NCBI RefSeq assembly: GCF_011612265.2
Contig: NZ_CP050134.2
Location: 2,418,001 to 2,482,000 of the forward strand
Length of the DNA: 64,000 bases
Source of the DNA: Corynebacterium matruchotii
GTDB lineage: Bacteria > Actinomycetota > Actinomycetes > Mycobacteriales > Mycobacteriaceae
Direction: 5' to 3'
In this document: piece by piece, positions 19,486-30,164 of the stretch
How positions within the stretch are numbered: the stretch's first letter is position 1
Layout: every line of letters begins with the position of its first letter
Program-made: the position numbers and the translations under genes
The notes under the pieces: model-generated
The model's database searches: none
The model's input: only the letters and a program-made list of their open reading frames with translations
What the model was told of the DNA's origin: nothing

Positions 19486-21500
19486 TACTTGTAGTTCCTT
19501 GTCATCAGAGGGATGGCTTCGAAGGTGAGCGGCTCGGCATGACGAATGAACTCGCCTTCGTTCTTACCTGCTTCCCAGGCAGAGACGAAGCACCAATGTT
19601 CATCGTCGCGCTCGGCTTCGCCTTCTGGTGAGAGGTGGTCGTCCCGGAAGTGCGCGCCACAGGACTCATCCCGGTCAAGGGCATCAATACACATGAGTTC
19701 ACCCAGGTCAATGTAGTCTGCGACACGGGCAGCATATTCCAGCACCTGGTTCATTTCGTCTTGCGAACCAGGGATACGCAGGTTGGACCAGAATTCTTTG
19801 CGTAGTGCCCGAATCTTTTCGATACCTGACTTGAGGTCTTCGATGTTACGTGCCACACCGCAAGAGAAATACAGGATTTCACCCAATTGGCGATGATAGT
19901 ACTCGGGGCCGTGTGGATCACTGCCCTTAATGTTCATCAACCGGTCAATACGGGCTTGAGCGCGGTCCAGAGCAACCTGAACAGCAGGTGCGTCTTCAGC
20001 AAGTGGTGGCTCATTAAGGTGATGAGCCAGGAAGTTGGGGATAGTGAACGGCAGAGTGAACCAGCCATCCACAGATGCCGACAACAACGAGTTTGCGCCA
20101 AGACGGTTAGCACCATGGTATGTCCAGGAGCACTCACCGGCGGCAAACAAGCCAGAAATTGAGGTCATTTCGTTGAAGTCAGTCCACAGGCCACCCATGG
20201 TGAAGTGGCAGGTGGGGGCAATGCGCATGGGAGTGGTGTAGGGGTTTTCGCCAATGGCTTCTTCATACATTTCGAAGAGGTTGGAGTACCGTTCCCGAAT
20301 GGTGTCTTGTCCCAATCGTTCAATAGCGTCACGGAAGTCGAGGTAGGCTGCGTTATGCAGCGGCCCGACCCCGAGACCTTTGTTGATTTGTTGGGAGATA
20401 GCACGAGAAGCCACGTCACGGGGCACCAGGTTACCGAATGCCGGATAGCGCCGCTCCAGGAAGTAGTCGCGTTCCTCTTCGGGGATGGTGTTGGGGTCAC
20501 GATCGTCTTTGGGTTTGATGGGTGACCACACTCGACCGTCGTTACGCAACGACTCCGACATCAGAATGGTTTTGGATTGCCATTCAGAATTCACCGGCAA
20601 ACCGGTGGGATGGAATTGGATAAATGAAGGAGATGCTAAATATGCCCCGGCTTCAAATGCTCGCATCATAGCACCAGCGTTAGAGTTCTTCGCCAGCGTA
20701 GACATATGGAACACATTGCCATAGCCGCCAGTACCAAGAATGACCGCATGGCCAGTGTGGGCTGTAAGTTCACCGTTGATGAGGTTACGCATCACCACGC
20801 CTTCGCAGCGTTTCTCACCATCAGTTTCTGTGATAATCAAATCCACCATTTCGTTGTGAGTGAAGATTTCCACAGTTCCCAAGTGGATTTGGCGTTGCAG
20901 GGCTGATGCTGTAGACAGCTGCAACTGTTGGCCAGTTTGTCCACGGGTGTAATAGGTACGAGACACCTGCACACCGCCGAAAGAGCGGGTAGCTAGTGCA
21001 CCGCCATATTCCCGAGCGAACGGAGCGCCAATGGCGTTCATGTGGTCGATAACCCGAACGGATTCGTAGGCTAGCCGCCAACAGTCGGACTCACGACAAC
21101 GATAGTCACCGCCTTTGACAGTGTCTTTCACATGGCGGTATGCGCCGTCGTTATCGACTTTTTTACCACGAGCGGAGTTAACGCCGCCCTGGGCTGCAAT
21201 GGAGTGGGCACGTCGGGGAGCATCATGGTAGGTGAAAGCCTTAACGGTGTAACCCAATTCGCCGAGTGCAGCTGCGGCAGCGCCTGCTGCCAGCCCAGTT
21301 CCGACAACGAGAACTTTGAATTTACGACGGTTGAGTGGGGAAACCAACTCCATGTGGTCTTTATGGTATTGCCACATTTCTTTGGTGGGCACGCCCTTAG
21401 GCTCGTGAGATTCCAGGATGGTTCCTGGTACAACACCGGGAACAATGGAAGCAGGATGTTGGAACTCGGGTCGAGTTACGGTTTCAGAGTGAGTGCTCAT
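19485..21500 (-). CDS. sdhA: Succinate dehydrogenase flavoprotein subunit
   Basis: Covalent-FAD subunit that oxidises succinate in the TCA cycle. The 671 residues include the FAD loop VVGTGLAAGAAAAALGELGY (about 65-84), the FAD-attachment region HSIAAQGGVN (His at about 98), the active-site RAIS and HYTMGG-like THF region (CHFTMGGLWTD) and SxxxANRLGANSLL. Length matches the actinobacterial type paired with a single five-helix cytochrome b subunit. Second gene of sdhCAB; 1-nt overlap with sdhB and 30 bp from sdhC. Confidence 0.95.
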   Translation of the reverse strand: MSTHSETVTRPEFQHPASIVPGVVPGTILESHEPKGVPTKEMWQYHKDHMELVSPLNRRKFKVLVVGTGLAAGAAAAALGELGYTVKAFTYHDAPRRAHSIAAQGGVNSARGKKVDNDGAYRHVKDTVKGGDYRCRESDCWRLAYESVRVIDHMNAIGAPFAREYGGALATRSFGGVQVSRTYYTRGQTGQQLQLSTASALQRQIHLGTVEIFTHNEMVDLIITETDGEKRCEGVVMRNLINGELTAHTGHAVILGTGGYGNVFHMSTLAKNSNAGAMMRAFEAGAYLASPSFIQFHPTGLPVNSEWQSKTILMSESLRNDGRVWSPIKPKDDRDPNTIPEEERDYFLERRYPAFGNLVPRDVASRAISQQINKGLGVGPLHNAAYLDFRDAIERLGQDTIRERYSNLFEMYEEAIGENPYTTPMRIAPTCHFTMGGLWTDFNEMTSISGLFAAGECSWTYHGANRLGANSLLSASVDGWFTLPFTIPNFLAHHLNEPPLAEDAPAVQVALDRAQARIDRLMNIKGSDPHGPEYYHRQLGEILYFSCGVARNIEDLKSGIEKIRALRKEFWSNLRIPGSQDEMNQVLEYAARVADYIDLGELMCIDALDRDESCGAHFRDDHLSPEGEAERDDEHWCFVSAWEAGKNEGEFIRHAEPLTFEAIPLMTRNYK

Positions 21501-21530
21501 TGATTATTTACCTTTTCGTCCGTTTATAAC

Positions 21531-22289
21531 CTAGTGGATTAACCCTAGGGCGATAGACAATGGGATGGAAATATTGCCAATCATCACAACGGCCGGAACC
21601 AAGTAGGACAGTGCTAGCATGACCGCACGGGTGCGCTTGCCGGTGATGCCGAGGTCGGAAACCGCCAGATAGATGCCATGGGAAAGGTGCAGGAAAAGCA
21701 CAACCATAGCCAGAATGTAGAAGATTGCGACTGGCCAGCGGGAGAAACTAGCAATCATATTGGCGTAAATATGACCGTGTTCAAAGGCGGTCGGTGCGGC
21801 AGGGGCTACGCCCAGGGTGAGGTCAAGGATGTGGAAAATAATGAAAGCCAGCAGCACAATACCCGTAACCAGCATGGTTTTGCTGGTAAAGGAGTTCATT
21901 CCACCAATAAGGTTGGTGCGACGGAATTTGCCACGAGATTTGCGGGACCGCCCGGTAAGTACGAATGCACCATAGATATGCAGAATGATGGCAGCTAGCA
22001 ACACGATACGGAAAATCCACAGCATAGCCTCATGGGGTAGCAATGGATAAAACATCTCACGCAGCCACTTGCCGTACACGTTAATAGGACGACTTCCGTC
22101 CTCGTACGCAGGCAAGAAGACCTTTAAGTTACCAACCATGTGGAATACCACAAAGGCAGCAAAGAGCAGGCCGGTGACGGCCATTGATAATTTCAATACC
22201 CAGGTCGGGTGTTTCGGCCGATCACGAAGCGGTTTTTCAGTAATTTTGCCGTGAGCGATTGCGTCACGATCGATGTTATTTACAGTCAT
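21531..22289 (-). CDS. sdhC: Succinate dehydrogenase cytochrome b subunit
   Basis: Membrane anchor carrying haem b and the menaquinone site. 252 residues with five hydrophobic helices, starting near residues 35-55. His residues in helices (FHMVGNL, PHEAMLW, IILHIYG, FHILDL, LHLSHG) are candidate haem ligands. This is the single-subunit anchor (SdhC without SdhD) of actinobacteria. A GGAGGTGCC site lies just ahead of the ATG. First gene of the operon; in C. glutamicum the operon is under carbon-source (RamA/RamB) and iron control, but ramB is not next to it here. Confidence 0.93.
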   Translation of the reverse strand: MTVNNIDRDAIAHGKITEKPLRDRPKHPTWVLKLSMAVTGLLFAAFVVFHMVGNLKVFLPAYEDGSRPINVYGKWLREMFYPLLPHEAMLWIFRIVLLAAIILHIYGAFVLTGRSRKSRGKFRRTNLIGGMNSFTSKTMLVTGIVLLAFIIFHILDLTLGVAPAAPTAFEHGHIYANMIASFSRWPVAIFYILAMVVLFLHLSHGIYLAVSDLGITGKRTRAVMLALSYLVPAVVMIGNISIPLSIALGLIH

Positions 22290-22730
22290 GGCACCTCCAG
22301 TGTCGTCCTTACTTTATTCTGCTTTTGAGGTCTCCAACTACCTACTTCACCGCTATGTGTCTTATGTCATATAGAAAAAAATAGCCAACTACCAGCAATT
22401 TAGGGTAGCCTGGCCTGAAATATGTTGGCCATTGCAGTGATTCCACCCCCACTAACAGGGGTTTTGGAAAAGCGTGAAGTGACATCTCTTTGACGTTCCC
22501 ACAATGATCCAAAATTTTTGTGTTAGCTAAATCCCACCCGTTTGGTATCAATCGAAATGTTGACGCTGAGATGGGTATCAAACTGACTGTTGAACTGCAT
22601 ACTATCTTTGTTGTGTTCGAAGCTACGTTATGCCCTTGGTTTACTGCTATAGCAGTAAACCAAGGGCATAACCTCCGTAACTAACTGAACTAGTCGCAAA
22701 CTAATTACGGGTGCAGTGGGCCAGGATTAA
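22290..22730. other. Intergenic region between lpd and sdhC
   Basis: 441 bp with no convincing gene. It should contain the sdhCAB promoter near 22290-22400 and the end of the lpd transcript. A perfect 46-bp palindrome lies at 22627-22672. In C. glutamicum this neighbourhood holds ramB, which is absent here. Confidence 0.6.
22627..22672. terminator. Perfect 46-bp palindrome, probable lpd terminator
   Basis: Two 23-nt arms meet without a loop: the left arm runs GTTATGCCC...GCTA (22627-22649) and the right arm TAGC...GGGCATAAC (22650-22672). It lies 58 bp past the lpd stop on the minus strand. A terminator or mRNA-protecting hairpin is the simplest reading, but there is no T run, and a regulator site or cruciform is possible. 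Confidence 0.5.
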
Positions 22731-24146
22731 CTACAGGTTAATCATATGCCCCATGATGCCTTCTGCTGCCTCTTTCATGGCTTCAGACAACGTTGGGTGG
22801 GTGTGAACGTTCCGACCGATTTCTTCACAGGTGAGATCGAACCGTTGTGCCAAAGTGAGCTCTGGCAGCATTTCGGACACTCCTGAACCAACCATATGGG
22901 CACCTAATAGCTCCCCGAACTCGGCATCAGCCACAATCTTGACGAAACCTGCGGATTCCGCTAAACCTTGTGCCTTCCCATTCGCCGAGAATGGGAAAGT
23001 GGCGCTTTTAATCTTACGATCTGCAAACTTCTGTTTTGCCTGTTCTTCGGTGTAGCCGAAAGAAGCAACCTGCGGATTACAGAATGTTGCCCGTGGCATC
23101 ATCATGTAGTCGCCAAGTTCTTGAGTCTCGGCGTTAGCGATGGTTTCTGCCGCAACCACACCTTGCGCTTCAGCGACGTGAGCCAACTGCAACTTAGCGG
23201 TCACATCCCCAATGGCATAAATGCCAGGAACATTTGTCCGCATGCGTTCATCAATGTCAATGGCACCCCGGTCGGTAAGTTTCACACCGGTGTTTTCCAG
23301 ACCATACCCCTCAACTCGTGGGGCGAAGCCGATGGATACCATGACTCGATCAGCCTTGATAGTGTCAGACTTGGAACCATCCTTGGATTCCACGTCTACT
23401 TCCACGCCTGCACTCCCACCCAGGTCACGGATTGCGGTGGTCTTGTAGCCGGTGAGCAGTTTGACACCAAGTTTCTTGTACTGTTTTGCAATTTCTTTAG
23501 AAACATCGGGGTCTTCATTCGGCAATACCCGATCCATAAACTCCACAATGGTAATGGACACGCCATAGTTAGCTAGCACATAAGCGAATTCCATGCCGAT
23601 AGCACCAGCACCAACAATCACCATTGACTTTGGTGCTTTGGAGTGAAGAATCTGTTCTTCAAAGGAAACAATGTTCCCACCAATTGTCACGCCCGGCAGT
23701 GAACGCACAACCGAACCCGTGGCAATAATGCAGTTATCAAAAGTAATGATTTTACCTGTATCTTTACCCTCCCGCACTTCAATGGTTTTAGCGTCTTTAA
23801 AAACACCTAAACCATTGATCTCGGTAATCTTGTTTTTCTTCATCAGGTAATGTACGCCACGCACGATGCCTTCAGACACTTTGCGGGAACGCTGATGAGC
23901 AGCCCCAAAATCGAAAGAGGCATTACCCGAGATGCCAAATGTTTTCGCCTCGTGGTTAAAAATGTGGGCCACTTCTGCATTCTTCAATAATGCTTTTGAT
24001 GGAATGCATCCCACATTGAGGCATACACCACCCCAATACTGCTTTTCTACAACAGCAACCTTTTTACCAAGCTGAGCTGCGCGGATAGCGGCAACATAGC
24101 CACCAGGACCGGCACCAAGCACTACTACGTCAAAATGTTCAGTCAC
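22731..24146 (-). CDS. lpd: Dihydrolipoamide dehydrogenase (E3)
   Basis: Reoxidises lipoamide in the pyruvate and 2-oxoglutarate dehydrogenase complexes with NAD+. The 471-residue protein starts at GTG ([16 protein letters not shown]) and matches C. glutamicum Lpd closely as recalled. Features: FAD loop GAGPGG (about 11-16), redox pair CLNVGC (about 43-48), NAD-binding GAGAIGMEF, central [12 protein letters not shown], and the interface His-Glu pair in HTHPTLSEA near the C-terminus. A GTG further upstream at 24170 would add eight non-conserved residues. Monocistronic to judge from its flanks. Confidence 0.95.
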   Translation of the reverse strand: MTEHFDVVVLGAGPGGYVAAIRAAQLGKKVAVVEKQYWGGVCLNVGCIPSKALLKNAEVAHIFNHEAKTFGISGNASFDFGAAHQRSRKVSEGIVRGVHYLMKKNKITEINGLGVFKDAKTIEVREGKDTGKIITFDNCIIATGSVVRSLPGVTIGGNIVSFEEQILHSKAPKSMVIVGAGAIGMEFAYVLANYGVSITIVEFMDRVLPNEDPDVSKEIAKQYKKLGVKLLTGYKTTAIRDLGGSAGVEVDVESKDGSKSDTIKADRVMVSIGFAPRVEGYGLENTGVKLTDRGAIDIDERMRTNVPGIYAIGDVTAKLQLAHVAEAQGVVAAETIANAETQELGDYMMMPRATFCNPQVASFGYTEEQAKQKFADRKIKSATFPFSANGKAQGLAESAGFVKIVADAEFGELLGAHMVGSGVSEMLPELTLAQRFDLTCEEIGRNVHTHPTLSEAMKEAAEGIMGHMINL

Positions 24147-24319
24147 ATATCCAGAATACGAAAAAATCACAAAAATGTCGCATTTTTCGCCCGAACACTA
24201 CACGATCGCTAAGTTAACGGAACCCTATTCACACGCTCTTGCTCATGCGTGCTGCAAGAAACCACCATCATCTTCCACCGCTTCGACTGAAATTTTACTG
24301 TGTAGTTGGTTGCCAGGTT

Positions 24320-24439
24320 TTAAAGCATACCTAGGCTCTCGCTCAACGTACTGGAGGTGGAAGATCCCAAGTTCAACAGAACACCCAAGATTTCATTAAG
24401 TTTGATGGTGATGAGTTCAACAAAAGATAGGTCCCGCAT
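24320..24439 (-). CDS. Tiny Ser-rich amphipathic peptide (39 aa), possible porin-like
   Basis: A 39-codon ORF with a near-perfect site (TAAGGAG, 6-nt spacer, ATG). The peptide opens MRDLSFVELITIKLNEIL, continues with GVLLNLGSS and a Ser/Thr-rich STSSTLSES stretch, and ends GML. It has no Cys. The first 25 residues could form an amphipathic helix. Corynebacterial porins PorA and PorH are similarly tiny (about 45-57 residues), lack signal peptides and are mycoloylated on Ser; PorH also begins MDLSLL. The neighbouring plus-strand gene is a mycoloyltransferase. Porin identity is inference from size, start and context only. No homologue was recognised. Confidence 0.5.
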   Translation of the reverse strand: MRDLSFVELITIKLNEILGVLLNLGSSTSSTLSESLGML

Positions 24440-25062
24440 GAGTTTCTCCTTAGATCAATGTGGCTTGAAGCCTTTGACAGTGATGACATGAACAATTCAT
24501 GTATAGAGCATGTGATCCATTCAGGAAAACCACATGAGCTATCACACGAATATGTGTTCTTCTCGTTCCTTCTTATTTATTACCACTGTCATTCTTCAGC
24601 GTTACATGGTAACTATGCAACCATGGGGTATGTTTCTCCCCCCAAATTGGTCCCCCTTATCTATTAACACATCATGGTAGCCTGCAGGCCCAACCGAAAA
24701 TCGTTGAAGTTTCCATTAGTATCAAGACAATACCCCCTCATGGAATGCTACTACCCCCAGGTGGCGGGGTAATTTCTCACTAGGTCCAGCGTATTGCTGG
24801 TTTAACTTATGTAATAAACAGGGGTACCTATAGATATTTTGCGACTCGATGCTCTATCATCAGCCTTATCCTCAATTGTTTTAAGTCGATAAGACTTATA
24901 GATGAGTGCGTGTTGTCACAAGCTGATGTTTTCCGGCACTGTTAACAACTAAGCACAAACAACCGATGGTAAATACAGCATCTGTAACGTCTTACACGCT
25001 CAAATAATGATCACAGCTTTGGCTGAATGAATCAGTCAAACACACAATAGGAAAATTCGTCT
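24440..25062. other. Gene-free region between the tiny ORF and the mycoloyltransferase gene
   Basis: About 620 bp, AT-rich, with stops in all frames and only weak ORFs. It must contain divergent promoters for the tiny ORF (minus) and the mycoloyltransferase (plus). No clear terminator or repeat was found. Confidence 0.5.
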
Positions 25063-26133
25063 ATGAAGCTCACTCGTACATTAGCCGCTACTATTGCCGC
25101 ACTTTCCCTCTTTGCCGCCACACCACATGCTGCTTTTGCCTCCGAAGTGACACCTGCACAGATCGCCGGTAATACTCCGCAATCCGTAATCAAGGTGGGC
25201 AAAAAAGAAGGCGAAGACCCTGCATGGCGGAAGAAACTGGATGCCAACGACAATCGGGTTACCGAAATGTGGGCAACCTCACCCGCCATGGATAACCGAG
25301 AGGTCCCACTTGTTGTCATCAAAGCCGCCGACGCCAATCGACCAGTCCTCTATCTCCTCAATGGCGCAGATGGTGGTGAAGGTAATGCTAACTGGATAGC
25401 TCAAACAGACGTTATTAATTTCTACAAAGAAAAGAATATCAACGTGGTTATTCCCATGGCTGGTAAGTTTTCTTACTACACTGACTGGGTCAGTGATTCA
25501 GCCAAGTTGGGCGGCAAACAAAAGTGGGAGACCTTCTTAACCAAGGAACTCCCTAGCCCCTTGGAGAAACTACTCAAAGGTAATGGCAAACGGGCCATCG
25601 CTGGCATGTCCATGTCTGCGACGAGCTCTATGTTGCTTGCTGAGCACAACCCGAAGTTTTATGACGGCGTAGCATCGTTCTCGGGCTGCTATGCATCCTC
25701 CAAGCCAATTCCTGCTGAATTCGTCAATGTCACTCTCAATCGTGGTGGCAGTTCCCGGGAACAAATGTGGGGTCCCCTTGGTGGACCGGAATGGCAGCGT
25801 AATGACGTCCACGTTCAAGCTGAGGGGTTGCGTGGCTCCCAAATTTACGTATCCAATGGCACTGGCCTGGCCGGTGAATGGGACATGCCTAATGGCCCTA
25901 AGCTCCGAAAGGCCGATCCCTTGGTCGCATCCGTAAGCTCCTCGATTCTCGTCGTTGAGGGTGGCACTATTGAGGCAGCGACCAACGCCTGCACGCATGA
26001 CCTCAAACAGAAGTTGGAAAGCATGAAGATTCCGGCTAACTTTGTCTTACGTAACACTGGTACCCACTCTTGGTCGTACTGGGAGCAAGATCTGCGGGAC
26101 TCGTGGCCGACATTTGAGAAGGCTTTCAGCTAA
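25063..26133 (+). CDS. cmt: Secreted mycoloyltransferase (Cmt/MytC-like, antigen 85 family)
   Basis: Transfers corynomycolate between trehalose monocorynomycolate and an acceptor in the outer envelope. 356 residues: signal peptide (about 1-27, ending AAFA), then an alpha/beta-hydrolase domain with nucleophile S183 in GMSMSA, and the catalytic His in NTGTHSWSYWE near the C-terminus. There is no extra C-terminal LGFP-type region. Position between lpd and the rml genes matches C. glutamicum cmt1/mytC (cg0413, recalled), the enzyme that O-mycoloylates small porins. An AGGA site is 10 nt before the ATG and a strong terminator follows. Family is certain; the acceptor is inference. Confidence 0.9.
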   Translation: MKLTRTLAATIAALSLFAATPHAAFASEVTPAQIAGNTPQSVIKVGKKEGEDPAWRKKLDANDNRVTEMWATSPAMDNREVPLVVIKAADANRPVLYLLNGADGGEGNANWIAQTDVINFYKEKNINVVIPMAGKFSYYTDWVSDSAKLGGKQKWETFLTKELPSPLEKLLKGNGKRAIAGMSMSATSSMLLAEHNPKFYDGVASFSGCYASSKPIPAEFVNVTLNRGGSSREQMWGPLGGPEWQRNDVHVQAEGLRGSQIYVSNGTGLAGEWDMPNGPKLRKADPLVASVSSSILVVEGGTIEAATNACTHDLKQKLESMKIPANFVLRNTGTHSWSYWEQDLRDSWPTFEKAFS

Positions 26134-26485
26134 AATAGTAACTGGTTTTCTGCATTTCAGTAGAGGCAAGCCAGGAGTAACATTATTACTCCCGTAAAAC
26201 CCCACTATTTACCGCGTTTAGTGGGGTTTTACGCATGTATGCTCTCTGTGGCCTCCAACCACACGCAACTTGATGGAATAACGCAATAGTGGTACATGCA
26301 AAACATCAGCAGACACCCCAGCACCCTATTTTTACCCCCGATCCCCCCATGCCCCCAGTTTTCTCCCATTTGATGAACACCATGTGTCTCATCTCATACC
26401 ATTTTTCTGCGATGCTGTAATGCTATATGTAGCTGGCCATCAGTGAAACGTGAATCACAAATCCACTCAACTAAAAGATATAAAC
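26134..26485. other. Intergenic region with terminator, upstream of the exporter gene
   Basis: The first half contains the mycoloyltransferase terminator (26193-26233). The remainder is AT-rich and C-rich in patches (around 26330-26370) and should hold the promoter of the MOP-family gene. No gene seen. Confidence 0.5.
26193..26233 (+). terminator. Terminator of the mycoloyltransferase gene
   Basis: Perfect 15-bp stem CGTAAAACCCCACTA (26193-26207) / TAGTGGGGTTTTACG (26219-26233) with an 11-nt loop and internal T run. Confidence 0.9.
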
Positions 26486-27838
26486 ATGAATGACACAAAG
26501 CTGAATGATGTGAAACCACATCAACCTCAAGTGGAACAATCAATGCGGTGGCTATCAGTTGCTACTGCCATTGCTGGTATCTCCGGCTTTGCCGTGGTCA
26601 TTATTCCCGGTCGAGCTTTCGGTAAAGAATCAACTATCTCCATAGAGTTCCTTGCCTACTGGGGGTTATTTTTTACAATTACGGGAATTATTACCGGTCT
26701 GACGCAGGAAACTACTCGGGCAGTCACTACAGCTTTGGAAACCCAAAAGCCTAGAGATAACTATGATGATTCACACGGAATAAATCCCATCACCACATCC
26801 ACGGGAAAAAACTTGGCTCAACCTATCATTATTGGTTTGTGGATCGCCTTGGTCACCATGGTTACCGTCATTGTTGTGGCACCACTGTGGTCGCCGCGGA
26901 TTCTGTCGCAGCATAACCTTGTAGGCATTATCCTGATGGCGGTTGGTTTAGCAAGCTATACCGTGCAAGCCACTATCGCTGGCCTCATTTCTGCATCTAG
27001 ATTATGGAATCGTTACGCGTTACTCATCACATTGGATTCCGTCTCACGGATGGTGTTAGCGATTATTGCCTGGATTTTTGGCTGGAAACTTGTGGCGTTC
27101 TTGGTGGTCACTGTGCTGGGGGCAGCATCATGGCTGGTGTTGGTAACTTTTAGCTCCCAGGTGCGTGAGACTTTGCGGTTACGTGCGGATGTTTCCACTA
27201 AGCAGTTTCTTCAACGTGCGGGTTTCGCCATGGCGGCTTCCGGGGCAACCGCGGTACTTATTACGGGCTTTCCGACCTTGGCAAAATTCACCCATCCTGA
27301 TGTCACACCTGTTGGTGAGGTGTCAGTCAATGTGGTGTCTTATGGGGTGATCTTGACCAGAGCACCATTATTGGTGCCGTTGCAGCAGTTTCTATCTGCC
27401 TTGGTCGTCCGGTTTGTCCAGCATCGTAATAAACCACTGCAGGCACTATCGCAACCATTCTTGCTGATATGGTCTGTTGGGTTATTGGGAAGTTTTGCCG
27501 CATGGTTGATTGGCCCATGGCTCATGGTGGCCGTTTTGGGTGATGCGTATGTTATTTCAGGTCGATCACTCGCATTATTCACCCTGGGCGCAACATGCAC
27601 CGCATCACTGATGATTACTGGTGCCGCCGCAATGAGTATCGATAAGCACCAGTATTACCTTTGGGGATGGGCAACAGCCACACTGGTGGGTATTTGCTTT
27701 CTCGCTTCACCATTATCGCTAGAAAATGGTGCCTGGTTAGCATTATGCATTGGCCCGCTCTGTGGGCTGGTGGTGCATATGGTAGGAATTTTTACGGCAC
27801 GAACGAACTCATCAAGCTTATCGACGTCTGTAGCTTAG
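26486..27838 (+). CDS. Polytopic membrane protein, MOP-family polysaccharide exporter-like
   Basis: About 450 residues with roughly twelve hydrophobic segments, first near residues 20-40, and few charged residues between them. Size, topology and placement beside the rml sugar genes fit a flippase of the MOP/PST group that moves lipid-linked sugar across the membrane. No single diagnostic motif was found, so the assignment is moderate. A GTG at 26450 in frame is an alternative start; neither has a strong ribosome site. Overlaps the convergent gene at its 3' end by 4 bp. Confidence 0.65.
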   Translation: MNDTKLNDVKPHQPQVEQSMRWLSVATAIAGISGFAVVIIPGRAFGKESTISIEFLAYWGLFFTITGIITGLTQETTRAVTTALETQKPRDNYDDSHGINPITTSTGKNLAQPIIIGLWIALVTMVTVIVVAPLWSPRILSQHNLVGIILMAVGLASYTVQATIAGLISASRLWNRYALLITLDSVSRMVLAIIAWIFGWKLVAFLVVTVLGAASWLVLVTFSSQVRETLRLRADVSTKQFLQRAGFAMAASGATAVLITGFPTLAKFTHPDVTPVGEVSVNVVSYGVILTRAPLLVPLQQFLSALVVRFVQHRNKPLQALSQPFLLIWSVGLLGSFAAWLIGPWLMVAVLGDAYVISGRSLALFTLGATCTASLMITGAAAMSIDKHQYYLWGWATATLVGICFLASPLSLENGAWLALCIGPLCGLVVHMVGIFTARTNSSSLSTSVA

Positions 27839-28839
27839 GCAGCCGCATGCCCGGATGAGTCTGGATCTGCGGGACCTGGTTCCGGTGCTTCCGGGGTGGT
27901 GATCAGGCCACGCAGTTTCGACAACCGGTATCTGCGGGCCTCTCGAACAGCATTTTGCAGGTCAATTACGTTTTTAACCACCATTGGCTGGCATCCTTCT
28001 ACCACAAGATTGCCCTTGTCATCTGCTACCGCCAAGAGTGTCACATCTGGGTCAACAACCGCATGAACGTGATCGTACAGGTAATCGGCGACTTCTTTAC
28101 CAGCGGTTTGGGCAGCCTCAGCTACCTGTTGGTTGAATTGGGGTGAGTTTTCCTTGTCTATACGGATGATGATTTCCGTTCGGCCGTCATTCAGTTCATG
28201 ATGCACCAACCGGCTTTGTTGTTGCTGTTTCTTCTCTTCTCGGGCTGCAACCCGAGCTTCTTCAGCCGCCCTGGCTTCCTCATCCACATCGAGGCGAGCG
28301 GCTTTCAGCGCTGCGCGAATGATGGTGGTTTTCACCCACTCATATGTTTCCTCATCGCTAGTGAATAGATTATAGATGGCTGGTTCTACCTCCATTATTT
28401 GGTCATCGTTGAGACCAGCAAGTTGTTTACCTATGATGATGAGGCGTTCCAGGTCAGCCGTGCCTGCATCGTAAATACGGGCACGTATGTCGGGGAGAAT
28501 GGTAAGAATGTGTGCAGTGGTCAGCAAATGTTTGCCGTTGGCTTTGGTGAGTCCAAAACCATCACAAATCAGCATGAGTGCTTCATCGTAGTGTTCGTCG
28601 TAGATCAGCTGATATTGCAGGAGATGGTCCAAAACAGCGCGATTGTAGTATTGCGTGGCAGTCTTAAATGACTTGAATGATACGGTTTCATTGTCATCAG
28701 CAATATCGGGGGCGAGTGTTTCAACAATTGCGGGAAATTCTGCTAGCGCGGACTGACGAAGGGCTGCCTGGCGTTGTCGACGCTGGTTTCGGCGAGCTTG
28801 ATGGTTTCGGTGGTTTTTGCGGTTGCGTGACATGGTCAT
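27835..28839 (-). CDS. Unknown soluble protein with basic N-terminus (possibly DUF222-like)
   Basis: 334 residues. The first ~30 are strongly basic (RNRKNHRNHQARRNQRRQRQ), followed by a helical domain (about 50-190), a charged coiled-coil-like segment with EARAAEEARVAAREEKKQQQQ-type composition (about 185-210) and an alpha/beta-looking C-terminal part, ending in a Pro-rich acidic tail. It vaguely resembles corynebacterial DUF222 proteins but has no HNH nuclease motif. TAAGGAG precedes the ATG at 28839; a second ATG six nt downstream is equally possible. Function not recognised. DNA or RNA binding by the basic end is a guess. Confidence 0.6.
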   Translation of the reverse strand: MTMSRNRKNHRNHQARRNQRRQRQAALRQSALAEFPAIVETLAPDIADDNETVSFKSFKTATQYYNRAVLDHLLQYQLIYDEHYDEALMLICDGFGLTKANGKHLLTTAHILTILPDIRARIYDAGTADLERLIIIGKQLAGLNDDQIMEVEPAIYNLFTSDEETYEWVKTTIIRAALKAARLDVDEEARAAEEARVAAREEKKQQQQSRLVHHELNDGRTEIIIRIDKENSPQFNQQVAEAAQTAGKEVADYLYDHVHAVVDPDVTLLAVADDKGNLVVEGCQPMVVKNVIDLQNAVREARRYRLSKLRGLITTPEAPEPGPADPDSSGHAAA

Positions 28840-28994
28840 CGTGCTCCTTAGACCTATATGGTGACTGGTAGTGGACTGGGAATTTGTCCCTTTAGCACCA
28901 GATTAATCAGCGCGCAACCATGCTCGCTAAGTAGCACAAAAGTTATCCACAAGTAAAGGTGCTATTTTCTAGACATATATCTTGAGCTGCATAA

Positions 28995-30119
<1,125 letters not shown>

Positions 30120-30164
30120 TGGAAACCAATTCGAAGCAATAGCCGGAAAGTAGTGCCAATAACC

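Noticed and set aside
22342..22581. 79-residue minus-strand ORF between sdhC and lpd
   Set aside because: No ribosome site, no homology recognised, Trp/Pro-rich random-looking sequence.
24175..24667. Two plus-strand ORFs (74 and 69 residues) in the lpd-mycoloyltransferase gap
   Set aside because: No ribosome sites and atypical composition; the 39-residue minus-strand ORF is the better candidate.
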